Source of the DNA: DTU018 sp003444615
Lineage (GTDB): Bacteria; Bacillota; Syntrophomonadia; Syntrophomonadales; Syntrophomonadaceae
Reading direction: 5' to 3'
Length of the DNA: 64,000 nucleotides
NCBI GenBank assembly: GCA_049656905.1
Contig: JBASMO010000044.1
Coordinates: 1-64,000, forward strand
Shown here: piece by piece, positions 17,508 through 25,643 of the stretch
Position numbering within the stretch: position 1 is the stretch's first letter
How the letters are laid out: the number at the start of each line of letters is the position of its first letter
The notes under the pieces: generated by a model
Told to the model about the DNA's origin: nothing
The model's database searches: none
Seen by the model: the letters and a program-made list of their open reading frames with translations, nothing else
Program-made: the position numbers and the translations under genes

Positions 17508-18920
17508 ATGAAAATGTCCGAGCAGACTATAAATCAGGATGGACAGGTGAAAATTACTTTTGGGCCTGGAAAAATGTATGCTTTCCTGGAAGTTACCGCA
17601 CCCATTGGTGAGGGAGTCCCATGTAAGCGGGAACAGGTGTTAAAAGCACTTAAGGATCACGAAATTGTCTATGGAATCAATGACAGTGTAATAGACCAAG
17701 CCCTGCAGCAGCAGAATTGGAATAAAAGGCTTTTAGTAGCCAAAGGACTTGAACCCGAAAGCGGAACTGATGGAAAGCTAATCTACAAGTTTCCATTACC
17801 CCAAGAGCGATTAAAACTCCAGGAAGACGAAAAAGGTAATATTGATTACCGTGAACGTGGTTTAATATACAACGTAAAAATGGGTGAACTGTTGGTAGAA
17901 AGAATCCCTCCTACTGAAGGTACCCCCGGGAGAGATGTAACCAACCGGGAAATACCACCCAAAAGGGGGAGAGATTACCACCTTCCTCGCGGCAAAAACA
18001 CCGTAGCTGACCAGGAACAAAGGTATTTATTTGCTAATTGCGATGGCTATGTTACTTTAGCTGATGGTAAGGTGGTAGTAGAACCGGTTTTGGTAATTGG
18101 CCAGGATGTAGATTTTGCTACAGGCAACATTGACTTCATAGGCAATGTAGTAATATATGGCAATATAGCCCCTGGTTTTAAGGTACATGCATCAGGAGAT
18201 ATAGAAATAGAAGGTTTTGTAGAAGCTGCTGAAGTTATAGCCGGTGGTTCTATTCACATAAAAGGAGGAATAACCACTGGTGCCAAAGGTTTAATCAAAG
18301 CCGGGCAAAATATTTATGCTCGATTTATAGAAAACTCCACCGTGGAAGCTGGCGGTGACATTGTTGTACGTGACTTTATCATGCAATCGCTGGTACGCAG
18401 TGGCGGCAGTATTAAAGTAACAGATCATCGAGCCAGAATAGTTGGAGGCACTGTGCTGGCTTTGGATCTGGTAGAATCTAAAGTCCTAGGCTCGCAATTG
18501 GCTACCCAGACTATTGTTGAAGTGGGTATTAATCCACATCTGCGCGAGGAGTATCAGGTTTTAATAAAAAATAAGGCGGAAAAGAAAAAGGTTTACGATA
18601 ATCTTCAGCATAGTCTTAGGTCATACCAGCGTAGCAACGTCTCGCTAGATAATTTAAGTGATAAAAAAAGGCTAGCTTTGATAAAGATGTTGGATGATTT
18701 CAAGACTCTACGCGGTGAATTGGATTCTTGTGAAGCACGCATAGCTTATTTGGAATCGGAATTTGAAAAAACCCACAATGCTAAGGTTAGGGCATTACAA
18801 ATAGTATATCCGGGAGTTCGCATTACGATTGGACAGTCAGTTTATACAGTTAATGACCCCATCAAGTATGCCCAATTTATTAATGAAGATGGAGAGGTTC
18901 GACTAACGTCCCTTAGCTGA
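17508..18920 (+). CDS. FapA-like DUF342 polymer-assembly domain protein
   Basis: The 470-residue protein matches the DUF342/FapA family. It has an N-terminal part with the repeating GRDVTNREIPPKRGRD and FANCDGYVTLADGKVVVEPV segments, a central right-handed beta-helix rich in GNV, GDI, GGSI and AGG turns (about 210-330), and a C-terminal coiled-coil at about 340-425. Genes of this family often follow fliA in Clostridia. Their biochemical role is not established, with cell-envelope or polar localisation proposed. ATG 17508 and ATG 17514 are both possible starts. Confidence 0.8.
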   Translation: MKMSEQTINQDGQVKITFGPGKMYAFLEVTAPIGEGVPCKREQVLKALKDHEIVYGINDSVIDQALQQQNWNKRLLVAKGLEPESGTDGKLIYKFPLPQERLKLQEDEKGNIDYRERGLIYNVKMGELLVERIPPTEGTPGRDVTNREIPPKRGRDYHLPRGKNTVADQEQRYLFANCDGYVTLADGKVVVEPVLVIGQDVDFATGNIDFIGNVVIYGNIAPGFKVHASGDIEIEGFVEAAEVIAGGSIHIKGGITTGAKGLIKAGQNIYARFIENSTVEAGGDIVVRDFIMQSLVRSGGSIKVTDHRARIVGGTVLALDLVESKVLGSQLATQTIVEVGINPHLREEYQVLIKNKAEKKKVYDNLQHSLRSYQRSNVSLDNLSDKKRLALIKMLDDFKTLRGELDSCEARIAYLESEFEKTHNAKVRALQIVYPGVRITIGQSVYTVNDPIKYAQFINEDGEVRLTSLS

Positions 18921-18937
18921 GCAGGGGGTGAGGTGCG

Positions 18938-19258
18938 ATGACCATCCGCAGTATTGATATGCAGGTTTTGGTACAGAAGGTTGGTGAAGTTGCCAAAATA
19001 CAGCAAGCAGAGAAAACTAGCCAGCATATCAAACAACAATCCTTTCTAGAGCAAATAGCTCAACAGACTGAGGTTGTCAGTAAAACCGTTAATGAAGCAT
19101 CTGCCAGTGAATCGGGTTTGATCAGAGAAAAACAGTCCGAAAAGAAAAAGAAACATACCGGTAAGAAAAAGGCCCGGCAGAATGAGCCTGATGATGAGGA
19201 GACTGCTAATTGGACTCCTGATCCCAATAAGGGTTCCAATTTGGATGTGCGAGCATAA
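18938..19258 (+). CDS. Hypothetical small charged protein in the flagellar operon
   Basis: 106 residues, not recognised. The first 35 residues are helical (MTIRSIDMQVLVQKVGEVAK). The middle is Gln/Ser-rich, and a run of lysines (KKKKHTGKKKARQ) is followed by an acidic tail. There is no signal peptide or membrane helix. ATG 18938 follows gcagggggtgagg. Small proteins of this shape regularly lie between DUF342 and DUF6115-like genes at the end of clostridial fla/che operons, so it is probably a real co-transcribed gene of unknown role. Confidence 0.65.
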   Translation: MTIRSIDMQVLVQKVGEVAKIQQAEKTSQHIKQQSFLEQIAQQTEVVSKTVNEASASESGLIREKQSEKKKKHTGKKKARQNEPDDEETANWTPDPNKGSNLDVRA

Positions 19259-19266
19259 AACAGGAT

Positions 19267-19761
19267 GTGAAAATGCTTATGACTGGATTACTTATAATAA
19301 GTGCCCTGGTATTGGTGACGACTTTAGTAATCGTCACTCAACACAAGAAGTTTCTGGAAAGTTATCTACAGGAATTGGCACTTACCCTTCAGGAGAGCCG
19401 GGCAGTGAGAACAAATTTAGAAAATCTTTTGAACCAGGCCGTTCTATTATCTGATCAGATAGCGCAGAAATTAGAATATCAGGCATTGGCAAATGAACAA
19501 CCTGATAATCATATAGGTGGTCCCAGTAAGAATGACGCATTAGCAGCTGACGAAGCGGTTCATACTAATAGGGATATCTCCAACCAGCAGGCTGCCCAAC
19601 AGTCATATAATATCGAATCAGGGTTACCCCTACTGAATGAACAGGTGGTAGCGCTTTATAAAGACGGATATTCAATCAAAGATATTGCCAGTATGTTAAA
19701 TCGAGGTCAGGGAGAAATAAGCCTGATACTGAATATTACTAACCAACGCCGGGTTATTTAA
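19267..19761 (+). CDS. Membrane-anchored protein with C-terminal helix-turn-helix (DUF6115-like)
   Basis: The 164 residues begin with one membrane helix (about 4-23), then a coiled-coil stretch (about 30-75), a Gln/Asn-rich linker, and a C-terminal helix-turn-helix-like motif (YKDGYSIKDIASMLNRGQGE). This layout matches the DUF6115/YlxL-like proteins that close fla/che operons in Firmicutes. The function is unknown. The start is GTG 19267 (ATG 19273 also possible). It is the last gene before the rpsB regulatory gap. Confidence 0.65.
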   Translation: MKMLMTGLLIISALVLVTTLVIVTQHKKFLESYLQELALTLQESRAVRTNLENLLNQAVLLSDQIAQKLEYQALANEQPDNHIGGPSKNDALAADEAVHTNRDISNQQAAQQSYNIESGLPLLNEQVVALYKDGYSIKDIASMLNRGQGEISLILNITNQRRVI

Positions 19762-19852
19762 GATGACTACTTTAGGACTTATTAATTGGTTACCGGTATT
19801 AAAGCTCATGGAAAGATAACCCGGTAATAACGGAATACATAAACATTGAGGA

Positions 19853-19890
19853 GGCCAGCACATTATCGGTTTTTGCATAATATGTTGGCC
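19853..19890 (+). terminator. Possible terminator or processing hairpin after the fla/che operon
   Basis: ggccagcacattat pairs with ataatatgttggcc (14 bp, two G-U) around a 10-base T-rich loop. The following bases tttagg give only a weak U-tract, so termination strength is uncertain. Confidence 0.4.
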
Positions 19891-20007
19891 TTTAGGCTGC
19901 AGTTTAGCTGAAAAATATTTTCGCTGGGGCGTTTTTGTTAACATTAGTAATGAGAATAAGATATTGATTTATTGGTAAAGGTTTCAGGGGCCTTTACAGC
20001 AGAAATC

Positions 20008-20036
20008 TTGCAAAAGCACTTGCTCTCTGGTATATT
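20008..20036 (+). promoter_or_regulatory. Sigma-A promoter for rpsB
   Basis: TTGCAA (20008-20013), 17-base spacer and TATATT (20031-20036), with an extended -10 TG at 20028-20029. Transcription would begin near 20043, about 100 bases ahead of the rpsB start. Confidence 0.6.
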
Positions 20037-20064
20037 ATTTTTTGGTAATTACACACGCTGGGGA

Positions 20065-20102
20065 CTTTTCAACTCGTGCTGGGTGAATCAGTGGTTGAAA
20101 AG
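20065..20102 (+). promoter_or_regulatory. Leader hairpin in the rpsB 5' UTR
   Basis: cttttcaac at 20065-20073 pairs perfectly with gttgaaaag at 20094-20102 around a 20-base loop. It lies between the promoter and the rpsB SD. Ribosomal-protein leaders often bind their own product, but no match to a known S2 leader can be claimed from sequence alone. Confidence 0.45.
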
Positions 20103-20142
20103 GATGAATCTAGCGGAGGACAAACGAAAAGGAGGATTAACT

Positions 20143-20841
20143 ATGTCAGTCATTACCATGAAACAACTCCTGGAAGCAGGAGTGCATTTTGGACATCAGA
20201 CCCGCCGATGGAATCCCAAAATGGCTCCGTACATTTATATGGAGCGTAACGGCATTTACATCATCGATTTACAGCAGACCGTTAAAAAATTTGATGAAGC
20301 CTATGAGTTTATTAAAAGTGTAGTGGCAGAAGGCCAAGATGTGCTTTTTGTCGGCACTAAGAAACAGGCTCAGGAGACTATTCGTGAAGAAGCTAGCCGC
20401 TGTGGTATGCATTTTGTTAACCAGCGTTGGTTAGGGGGTATGCTAACCAATTATAAAACCATTCGTTCCCGGGTATTACGTCTAAAGCAACTGGAAAAGA
20501 TGGAAGCTGAAGGAGCTTTTGATGTATTAACTAAGAAAGAAGTCGCCAAGCTAGTTAATGAAAGGGAACGTCTGGAGCGGTTTTTAGGTGGTATCAAAGA
20601 AATGGATAAATTGCCCGGAGCTGTCTTTGTGGTGGATCCCCGTAAAGAAAAGATAGCGGTGGCAGAAGCCCGTAAGTTAAATATTCCGGTGGTGGCTATT
20701 GTAGATACCAATTGCGACCCAGATGAAATTGATTATGTAATTCCTGGCAATGACGATGCTATCAGGGCAGTAAAACTGATTTCCTCTAAAATTGCTGATG
20801 CCGTGTTAGAAAGCAAGCAAGGTGAGCAGGTAACAGCATAG
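20143..20841 (+). CDS. rpsB: 30S ribosomal protein S2
   Basis: The 232-residue S2 protein is recognised from MSVITMKQLLEAGVHFGHQT, RRWNPKMAPYIYMERNGIYI, VDPRKEKIAVAEARKLNIPV and PGNDDAIRAVKLI. S2 joins late in 30S assembly and is needed for initiation. The start ATG 20143 is fixed by aaaggaggatt upstream and by the universal N terminus. It has its own promoter and leader, and is separated from tsf by a terminator-like hairpin. Confidence 0.97.
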   Translation: MSVITMKQLLEAGVHFGHQTRRWNPKMAPYIYMERNGIYIIDLQQTVKKFDEAYEFIKSVVAEGQDVLFVGTKKQAQETIREEASRCGMHFVNQRWLGGMLTNYKTIRSRVLRLKQLEKMEAEGAFDVLTKKEVAKLVNERERLERFLGGIKEMDKLPGAVFVVDPRKEKIAVAEARKLNIPVVAIVDTNCDPDEIDYVIPGNDDAIRAVKLISSKIADAVLESKQGEQVTA

Positions 20842-20852
20842 AGCGCCATTAG

Positions 20853-20882
20853 GGGGGTGAAACATACAATCACCCCCTTTTT
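20853..20882 (+). terminator. Intrinsic terminator or attenuator between rpsB and tsf
   Basis: gggggtga (20853-20860) pairs with tcaccccc (20870-20877) around a nine-base A-rich loop, followed by five T. Since tsf follows closely without an obvious promoter, partial read-through is expected, lowering tsf relative to rpsB. Confidence 0.7.
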
Positions 20883-20909
20883 CTAAATAATTTATAGGAG
20901 GTTGCCATA

Positions 20910-21557
20910 GTGATAACAGCACAGATGGTTAAAGAACTCCGGGAGAGAACCGGTGCAGGAATGATGGATTGCAAAAGGGCTTTGGAGGCTACCCAGGGAG
21001 ATATTGAAAAAGCCATTGATGAGCTTCGCACCAAAGGTCTAGCCAAAGCTGCTAAGAAGGCTAGCCGTGTAGCCAGTGAAGGTACAATAACTTCTTATAT
21101 ACACGGTGGGGGCCGGATCGGTGTATTAGTAGAAGTAAATTGTGAAACCGATTTTGTTGCTAAAACGGATGAGTTTAAGCAGTTGGCTTATAACATTGCT
21201 ATGCAAATCGCTGCCTCTAATCCCCAGTATGTCAGGAGAGAAGATGTACCTGAGGCTGTCCAGGAACATGAGAAAGAAGTATTGCGTGCTCAGGCTTTAG
21301 AAGAAGGCAAGCCGGAAAAAGTTGTGGCCAAGATGGTGGAAGGCCGCCTCGAAAAGTTTTTCCAAGAAAATTGTCTTTTAGAACAGCCTTATATTAAAGA
21401 TCCTGATAAGACGGTACAGGAAATGATTCTGGAAATGGTTGCCAAGATCGGAGAAAATATTAATGTTCGTCGTTTTGCCCGTTATGAAGTAGGAGAGGGC
21501 GTAGAAAAAGAAGAAGTTGATTTTGCGGCTGAGGTTATGGCACAGATAAAATCATAA
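20910..21557 (+). CDS. tsf: Translation elongation factor Ts (short form)
   Basis: EF-Ts reloads EF-Tu with GTP. The N-terminal signature is clear: VKELRERTGAGMMDCKRALE, with GDIEKAIDELRTKGLAKAAK following, and the TDFVAKTDEFKQLA segment. At 215 residues it is shorter than the roughly 290-residue forms of Bacillus or E. coli and closer to the Thermus-like short form with a reduced second core domain. The start is GTG 20910 behind taggaggttg. It is co-transcribed with pyrH and frr. Confidence 0.95.
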   Translation: MITAQMVKELRERTGAGMMDCKRALEATQGDIEKAIDELRTKGLAKAAKKASRVASEGTITSYIHGGGRIGVLVEVNCETDFVAKTDEFKQLAYNIAMQIAASNPQYVRREDVPEAVQEHEKEVLRAQALEEGKPEKVVAKMVEGRLEKFFQENCLLEQPYIKDPDKTVQEMILEMVAKIGENINVRRFARYEVGEGVEKEEVDFAAEVMAQIKS

Positions 21558-21587
21558 GTTATATAAATGGATCTGGGAGGTAATGGC

Positions 21588-22304
21588 TTGAAATCCCCGA
21601 AATACAAAAGGATAGTGCTCAAGCTGAGTGGTGAAGCCCTGGCGGGAAACAGAGGATATGGGATAGATCATGATGTGCTCACTTCCATATCTCGCCAGGT
21701 AGTTGAAGTTGTAGAGCAGGGTGTTCAAGTTGGTATTGTAGTCGGTGGCGGCAATATCTGGCGGGGAGTAGCAGGCAGTGCCCAGGGCATGGATCGGGCC
21801 ACCGCTGATTACATGGGTATGCTGGCCACTGTTATCAATGCCTTGGCTTTGCAGGATGCATTAGAAAAAGAAAATATGGGCACTCGGGTTATGTCGGCTA
21901 TTGAAATGAAAGAAATTGCTGAACCTTACATAAGAAGGCGAGCCATTAGACATCTGGAAAAAGGCCGAGTGGTCATTTTTGCAGCAGGTACAGGAAATCC
22001 CTATTTCTCCACAGATACGGCCGCTGCCCTTCGTTCTGCAGAAATAGAAGCAGAAGTTATTCTTATGGCCAAAAAAGTGGATGGTGTCTATGATTCAGAT
22101 CCGGTTACTAACCCAGAAGCCCAAAAATTTACGGACTTGGGTTATATAGATGTTTTGAATAAAGGACTAGGAGTTATGGATTCCACTGCCGCATCATTGT
22201 GTATGGATAACGGTATACCGATTATTGTCTTTGATCTAACCCAGGAAGGCAATATTCTTAGAGCGGTTATGGGTGAGGATATAGGCACCTACGTTGGGAG
22301 GTAA
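21588..22304 (+). CDS. pyrH: Uridylate kinase (UMP kinase)
   Basis: Phosphorylates UMP to UDP in pyrimidine nucleotide synthesis. The amino-acid-kinase fold motifs are KRIVLKLSGEALAG, GIVVGGGNIWRG, FAAGTGNPYFSTDTAAALRS and GVYDSDP. I place the start at TTG 21588 because gggagg lies seven bases upstream and the protein then begins MKSPKYKRIVLKL, matching the family. The ATG at 21567 would put the SD inside the gene. Product is 238 residues. The stop overlaps the frr SD region. Confidence 0.95.
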   Translation: MKSPKYKRIVLKLSGEALAGNRGYGIDHDVLTSISRQVVEVVEQGVQVGIVVGGGNIWRGVAGSAQGMDRATADYMGMLATVINALALQDALEKENMGTRVMSAIEMKEIAEPYIRRRAIRHLEKGRVVIFAAGTGNPYFSTDTAAALRSAEIEAEVILMAKKVDGVYDSDPVTNPEAQKFTDLGYIDVLNKGLGVMDSTAASLCMDNGIPIIVFDLTQEGNILRAVMGEDIGTYVGR

Positions 22305-22308
22305 TAAA

Positions 22309-22866
22309 ATGATCAATGACATTCTTAGTGAAGCGGAAGACAGAATGAAAAAAGCGGTAGAGTACCTGACCAAAGACTTAGCAACACTGAGAGCAGGGCG
22401 TGCCAATCCAGCCATGCTGGATAAAGTGATGGTTGATTATTACGGAGAACCAACCCCTTTGAATCAGCTGGCCAATATAACGGTACCTGAAGCGCGGCTA
22501 CTGGTGATACAGCCGTGGGACAAAAGCAGTATGGCTGATATTGAAAAAGCTATATTGAAATCAGACCTAGGTGTAACCCCTAACAATGACGGCAATGTAA
22601 TTCGGATTGTCATACCTCAGTTGACTGAAGAACGCCGTAAAGAATTAGTAAAAGTTGTGAAAAAACGGGGCGAAGAAGCTAAAGTAGCGGTACGTAATAT
22701 TCGCCGGGATGCCAATGATATGCTGAAGTCTAGCGAGAAGGAGAAGATGATTTCTGAGGATGAAGCCAAAAGGGGAAGCGAAGAGGTTCAAAAGGCGACC
22801 GATAAATATATAAAGGATATCGATGTAATACTGGCCGCCAAGGAGAAGGATATTATGGAAGTCTAG
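22309..22866 (+). CDS. frr: Ribosome recycling factor
   Basis: 185 residues, the standard length, with AEDRMKKAVEYLTKDLATLR, AGRANPAMLDKVMVDYYG, ARLLVIQPWDKSSM and RRDANDMLKSSEKEKMISED. With EF-G it splits post-termination ribosomes. ATG 22309 follows gggaggtaataaa. An upstream in-frame TTG at 22294 would swallow that SD and is rejected. It is 4 bp from pyrH. Confidence 0.97.
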   Translation: MINDILSEAEDRMKKAVEYLTKDLATLRAGRANPAMLDKVMVDYYGEPTPLNQLANITVPEARLLVIQPWDKSSMADIEKAILKSDLGVTPNNDGNVIRIVIPQLTEERRKELVKVVKKRGEEAKVAVRNIRRDANDMLKSSEKEKMISEDEAKRGSEEVQKATDKYIKDIDVILAAKEKDIMEV

Positions 22867-22910
22867 CCAGATAGATGACTACCATGTATTATATTAATAG
22901 ATGGTTAACC

Positions 22911-22931
22911 TACCCCCGGTAAACGGGGGTA
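22911..22931 (+). repeat. Short GC-rich hairpin between frr and uppS
   Basis: tacccccg and cgggggta pair exactly around a five-base loop. No T-run follows, so it is more likely a processing or stability element than a terminator. Confidence 0.5.
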
Positions 22932-22962
22932 TTATGATTTTAGGAAGAAGGGTGAACGGTGA

Positions 22963-23709
22963 ATGACTACACCCAACTACAGGCAACTCATTAAAAAGGA
23001 TAAATTGCCCCGGCATATAGCTATAATTATGGATGGCAATGGCCGTTGGGCCAAAAGGCGCTTCATGCCTCGTACCTTTGGGCATCGTGCTGGTATGAGT
23101 TCCTTAAAACAGACCGTGAAAACCTGCGCTGAACTGGGAATTTCATATCTTACCGTATTTGCTTTTTCAACGGAAAACTGGAAAAGGCCTCAAGACGAAA
23201 TCAGCTATTTAATGGGCCTTCTAGTAGAGTATATCGATAAGGAAATTGATGAATTGCATCAAAATCATATACATTTACAGGTCTTGGGTGACTATCGCAG
23301 TTTGCCTGTAGACAGCGTACAGGCTATTGACCTGGCTTTGCAGAAAACTGCTGCCAATCAAGGTATGGTTTTTAACATTGCTATTAATTATGGTGCCCGC
23401 GATGAAATAATCAAAGCTGTGCAGCATTTGGGTGCCCTTATTAAGCAAGGGCAGCTAGAACCAGAAGATATTGATGAGTATTGCTTTAGCCAAGCTTTAT
23501 ACACCAAAGGTCTACCGGATCCAGATCTGCTTATTAGGACCGCAGGTGAAATAAGGGTAAGTAATTTTTTGCTCTGGCAGATTGCCTACACAGAACTGTG
23601 GTTTTCGTCACTAATGTGGCCTGAATTCAATCAGGAAGAACTTTTGAAAGCCATATGGGAGTTTCAACAGCGGGACCGTCGCTTTGGGGGATTAACTCAA
23701 CAGAAGTAA
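22963..23709 (+). CDS. uppS: Undecaprenyl diphosphate synthase
   Basis: cis-Prenyltransferase that makes the lipid carrier for peptidoglycan. The 248 residues carry the P-loop-like IAIIMDGNGRWAKRR (catalytic D24), GHRAG, FAFSTENWKRP, and the C-terminal LLIRTAGEIRVSNFLLWQ, a slight variant of the usual RTSGExRLSNFL. ATG 22963 follows gaagaagggtg. It is followed by cdsA after 10 bp, forming a lipid-precursor block with cdsA, dxr and ispG. Confidence 0.95.
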   Translation: MTTPNYRQLIKKDKLPRHIAIIMDGNGRWAKRRFMPRTFGHRAGMSSLKQTVKTCAELGISYLTVFAFSTENWKRPQDEISYLMGLLVEYIDKEIDELHQNHIHLQVLGDYRSLPVDSVQAIDLALQKTAANQGMVFNIAINYGARDEIIKAVQHLGALIKQGQLEPEDIDEYCFSQALYTKGLPDPDLLIRTAGEIRVSNFLLWQIAYTELWFSSLMWPEFNQEELLKAIWEFQQRDRRFGGLTQQK

Positions 23710-23719
23710 GGAGATTGTC

Positions 23720-24505
23720 ATGCTTAGAACCCGAATTATCACAGCCTTAATTGGGGTACCTCTTCTGATAGGGATACTTTATGCCGGAGAAATACCGCGC
23801 ACCGGTTTCTTCATCCTGCTGGCTTTACTGGGCATGTATGAATTCAACGGTATGCTTAAGGCGGCGGGCCGTAAAAATCCACTCTTGCCAGCTCTATTAT
23901 TCATGCTGGCGTTGCTTTTAGTAGAGGTGGTAGACTATCCATTAATGCCCTTGCTAATAACAGCTATATTATTATCCTTGTTCATTTCGGTGGTAAGCTA
24001 TCCGAAGGTTTCATTTGACGATAATGCCATGACTATTTTTTTTGCCACTTATTTAGGGGTATGTTTGTCCTATGCCATAAAACTGTCTCTTTCGGAGCAG
24101 GGGTTTGCCCTCTGTATGCTGGCGTTCATCTTAACTTGGGCCAGTGATATAGGCGGGTATGCAGCAGGAGTTAAATGGGGTAAACATAAAATGACCCCCC
24201 GCTTGAGTCCCAATAAAACCTGGGAGGGCTCTCTGGGCAGTGTTATTTTAACCTCGGTAGCCGCACTATTGTTTTTTAATTTGACTGATATGACGACATT
24301 ATCCAGTGCATATGCTTTATTACTAGGTGTGTTAGCCAGTACGGCTGCTCAGTTTGGAGATTTATATATGTCTGGGGTGAAAAGATTTTTTGCCGTTAAG
24401 GACAGCGGACACCTTATACCCGGACATGGAGGATTTTTAGATCGCTTTGATAGTTTTCTGGTGGTAGCGCCGGTAGTGTATTTTTACCTTCAATACTTGG
24501 GGTAA
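23720..24505 (+). CDS. cdsA: Phosphatidate cytidylyltransferase
   Basis: Membrane enzyme making CDP-diacylglycerol from CTP and phosphatidic acid. The 261-residue protein has about seven membrane helices and the C-terminal CdsA signature SGVKRFFAVKDSGHLIPGHG followed by GFLDRFDSF. An internal motif LSPNKTWEGSLG is also typical. ATG 23720 sits behind taaggagattgtc. Confidence 0.95.
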   Translation: MLRTRIITALIGVPLLIGILYAGEIPRTGFFILLALLGMYEFNGMLKAAGRKNPLLPALLFMLALLLVEVVDYPLMPLLITAILLSLFISVVSYPKVSFDDNAMTIFFATYLGVCLSYAIKLSLSEQGFALCMLAFILTWASDIGGYAAGVKWGKHKMTPRLSPNKTWEGSLGSVILTSVAALLFFNLTDMTTLSSAYALLLGVLASTAAQFGDLYMSGVKRFFAVKDSGHLIPGHGGFLDRFDSFLVVAPVVYFYLQYLG

Positions 24506-24524
24506 AGAACGGGGGAAATAATAA

Positions 24525-25643
24525 ATGGATCCTGAACTGCAAAAAAGCGTCAAACTACTGGTCAAAATGGCAATTCTCACTCTATCTCTAATAATCATAT
24601 ACCTTCTGTTTGCCTATGTTTTTCCCATCGTGGGGGAAATTCTAATATATATTCCTATACTTTTTTTACCCTTTATTATTGCCATTGCCATTGCGGTAGT
24701 GATCGAACCTATAGTGGTGTTTTTTGAGACCAGGCTGAGAATGAGACGGAGCCTGGCGGTAGTTTTTAGTCTGGTTTTTTCAGTAGGCGGATTTATATAT
24801 TTAGTTTCGCTGGCTATATCTCAAATCGTTAAAGAGCTATCAGGATTATATCCACTTATGCTGTCTTATTCGGATCAGGTGATTACTAAATTCGTGACTG
24901 CCATTGGCGATTTTCGTTTATTCTACCTCCAATTAGATCTAGCCCCTGAATTAGAAAAAGCCCTGGAAGACAACCTGCAAAAAGCATCGGAAATACTGCA
25001 AACGGTAGCTAATAACAGTCTTAAGTATCTAATAGATGTCTTTTCAGCTCTGCCCGGAGCATTTATTCTTATATTAATAGCTATGGTGGCTACCTTCTTC
25101 ATAATAAAGGATCGTGCTCTGTTGCGCACCTTTTTCCTGCAGATCATTCCCGGCAGTGCCAGGGCTCAATCTCGCGACGTTTTAGCCGAATTGTTCCGAG
25201 CTTTAATAGGGTTTTTGAAGGCTTACAGTATTTTAATCAGTATTACGGCTATCATAACTATTGTTGGGCTCAAAATATTGGGAATAAGCTACATTTTTAC
25301 TATCGGCATTTTAGTGGGTATACTGGATATTCTACCCATACTAGGACCAGGCACTCTATTTATTCCTTGGATTATTTGGGAAATAATCAGTGGAGATACT
25401 GGGTTTGCGGTCAGCTTGTTGGTATTATATGTAATTATCTCCGTTGTACGGCAGTTTTTGGAGCCCAAAATCATCGGGGACAATATAGGACTGCATCCCT
25501 TGGCTACTTTAATCTCTTTATATGTAGGTCTGCAATTGGGCGGTATAGTAGGAATGATTGCCGGGCCTGTTTTGCTGGTTATTTTTATCGCCTGTTATAG
25601 AGTGGGTGTTTTCAATAGGTTTAACTGGAGGAAGAGTGATTAA
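24525..25643 (+). CDS. AI-2E family (UPF0118) membrane protein
   Basis: 372 residues with about eight hydrophobic segments: two pairs at the N terminus, a hydrophilic loop (about 125-180), and a C-terminal bundle containing LGISYIFTIGILVGILDILP and IGDNIGLHPLATLISLYVGL. These C-terminal segments are diagnostic for the AI-2E transporter family, whose members include the sporulation protein YtvI and Na+/H+ antiporters. The substrate cannot be told from sequence. It is inserted between cdsA and dxr, abutting dxr with a one-base overlap, so it is co-translated with lipid-precursor genes. Confidence 0.8.
   Translation: MDPELQKSVKLLVKMAILTLSLIIIYLLFAYVFPIVGEILIYIPILFLPFIIAIAIAVVIEPIVVFFETRLRMRRSLAVVFSLVFSVGGFIYLVSLAISQIVKELSGLYPLMLSYSDQVITKFVTAIGDFRLFYLQLDLAPELEKALEDNLQKASEILQTVANNSLKYLIDVFSALPGAFILILIAMVATFFIIKDRALLRTFFLQIIPGSARAQSRDVLAELFRALIGFLKAYSILISITAIITIVGLKILGISYIFTIGILVGILDILPILGPGTLFIPWIIWEIISGDTGFAVSLLVLYVIISVVRQFLEPKIIGDNIGLHPLATLISLYVGLQLGGIVGMIAGPVLLVIFIACYRVGVFNRFNWRKSD

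Larger units (their letters stand above)
19762..20142 (+). promoter_or_regulatory. Gene-free stretch: end of fla/che operon and rpsB leader
   Basis: This 381-bp stretch has no convincing gene. It holds a 14-bp stem with two G-U pairs at 19853-19890, which could end the flagellar transcript although only three T follow. A second weak inverted repeat (ttaccgg/ccggtaa) lies at 19790-19827. It also holds a promoter near 20008-20036 and a 9-bp leader hairpin at 20065-20102. The open frame running from 19972 into rpsB adds 57 residues unlike any S2 protein and is not used. Confidence 0.6.

Noticed and set aside
19763..19819. 18-codon ORF after the DUF6115-like gene
   Set aside because: No SD and no similarity; too short to support.
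19972..20142. 57-residue N-terminal extension of rpsB in an open frame
   Set aside because: It has no similarity to S2, contains the promoter and leader hairpin, and a strong SD precedes ATG 20143.
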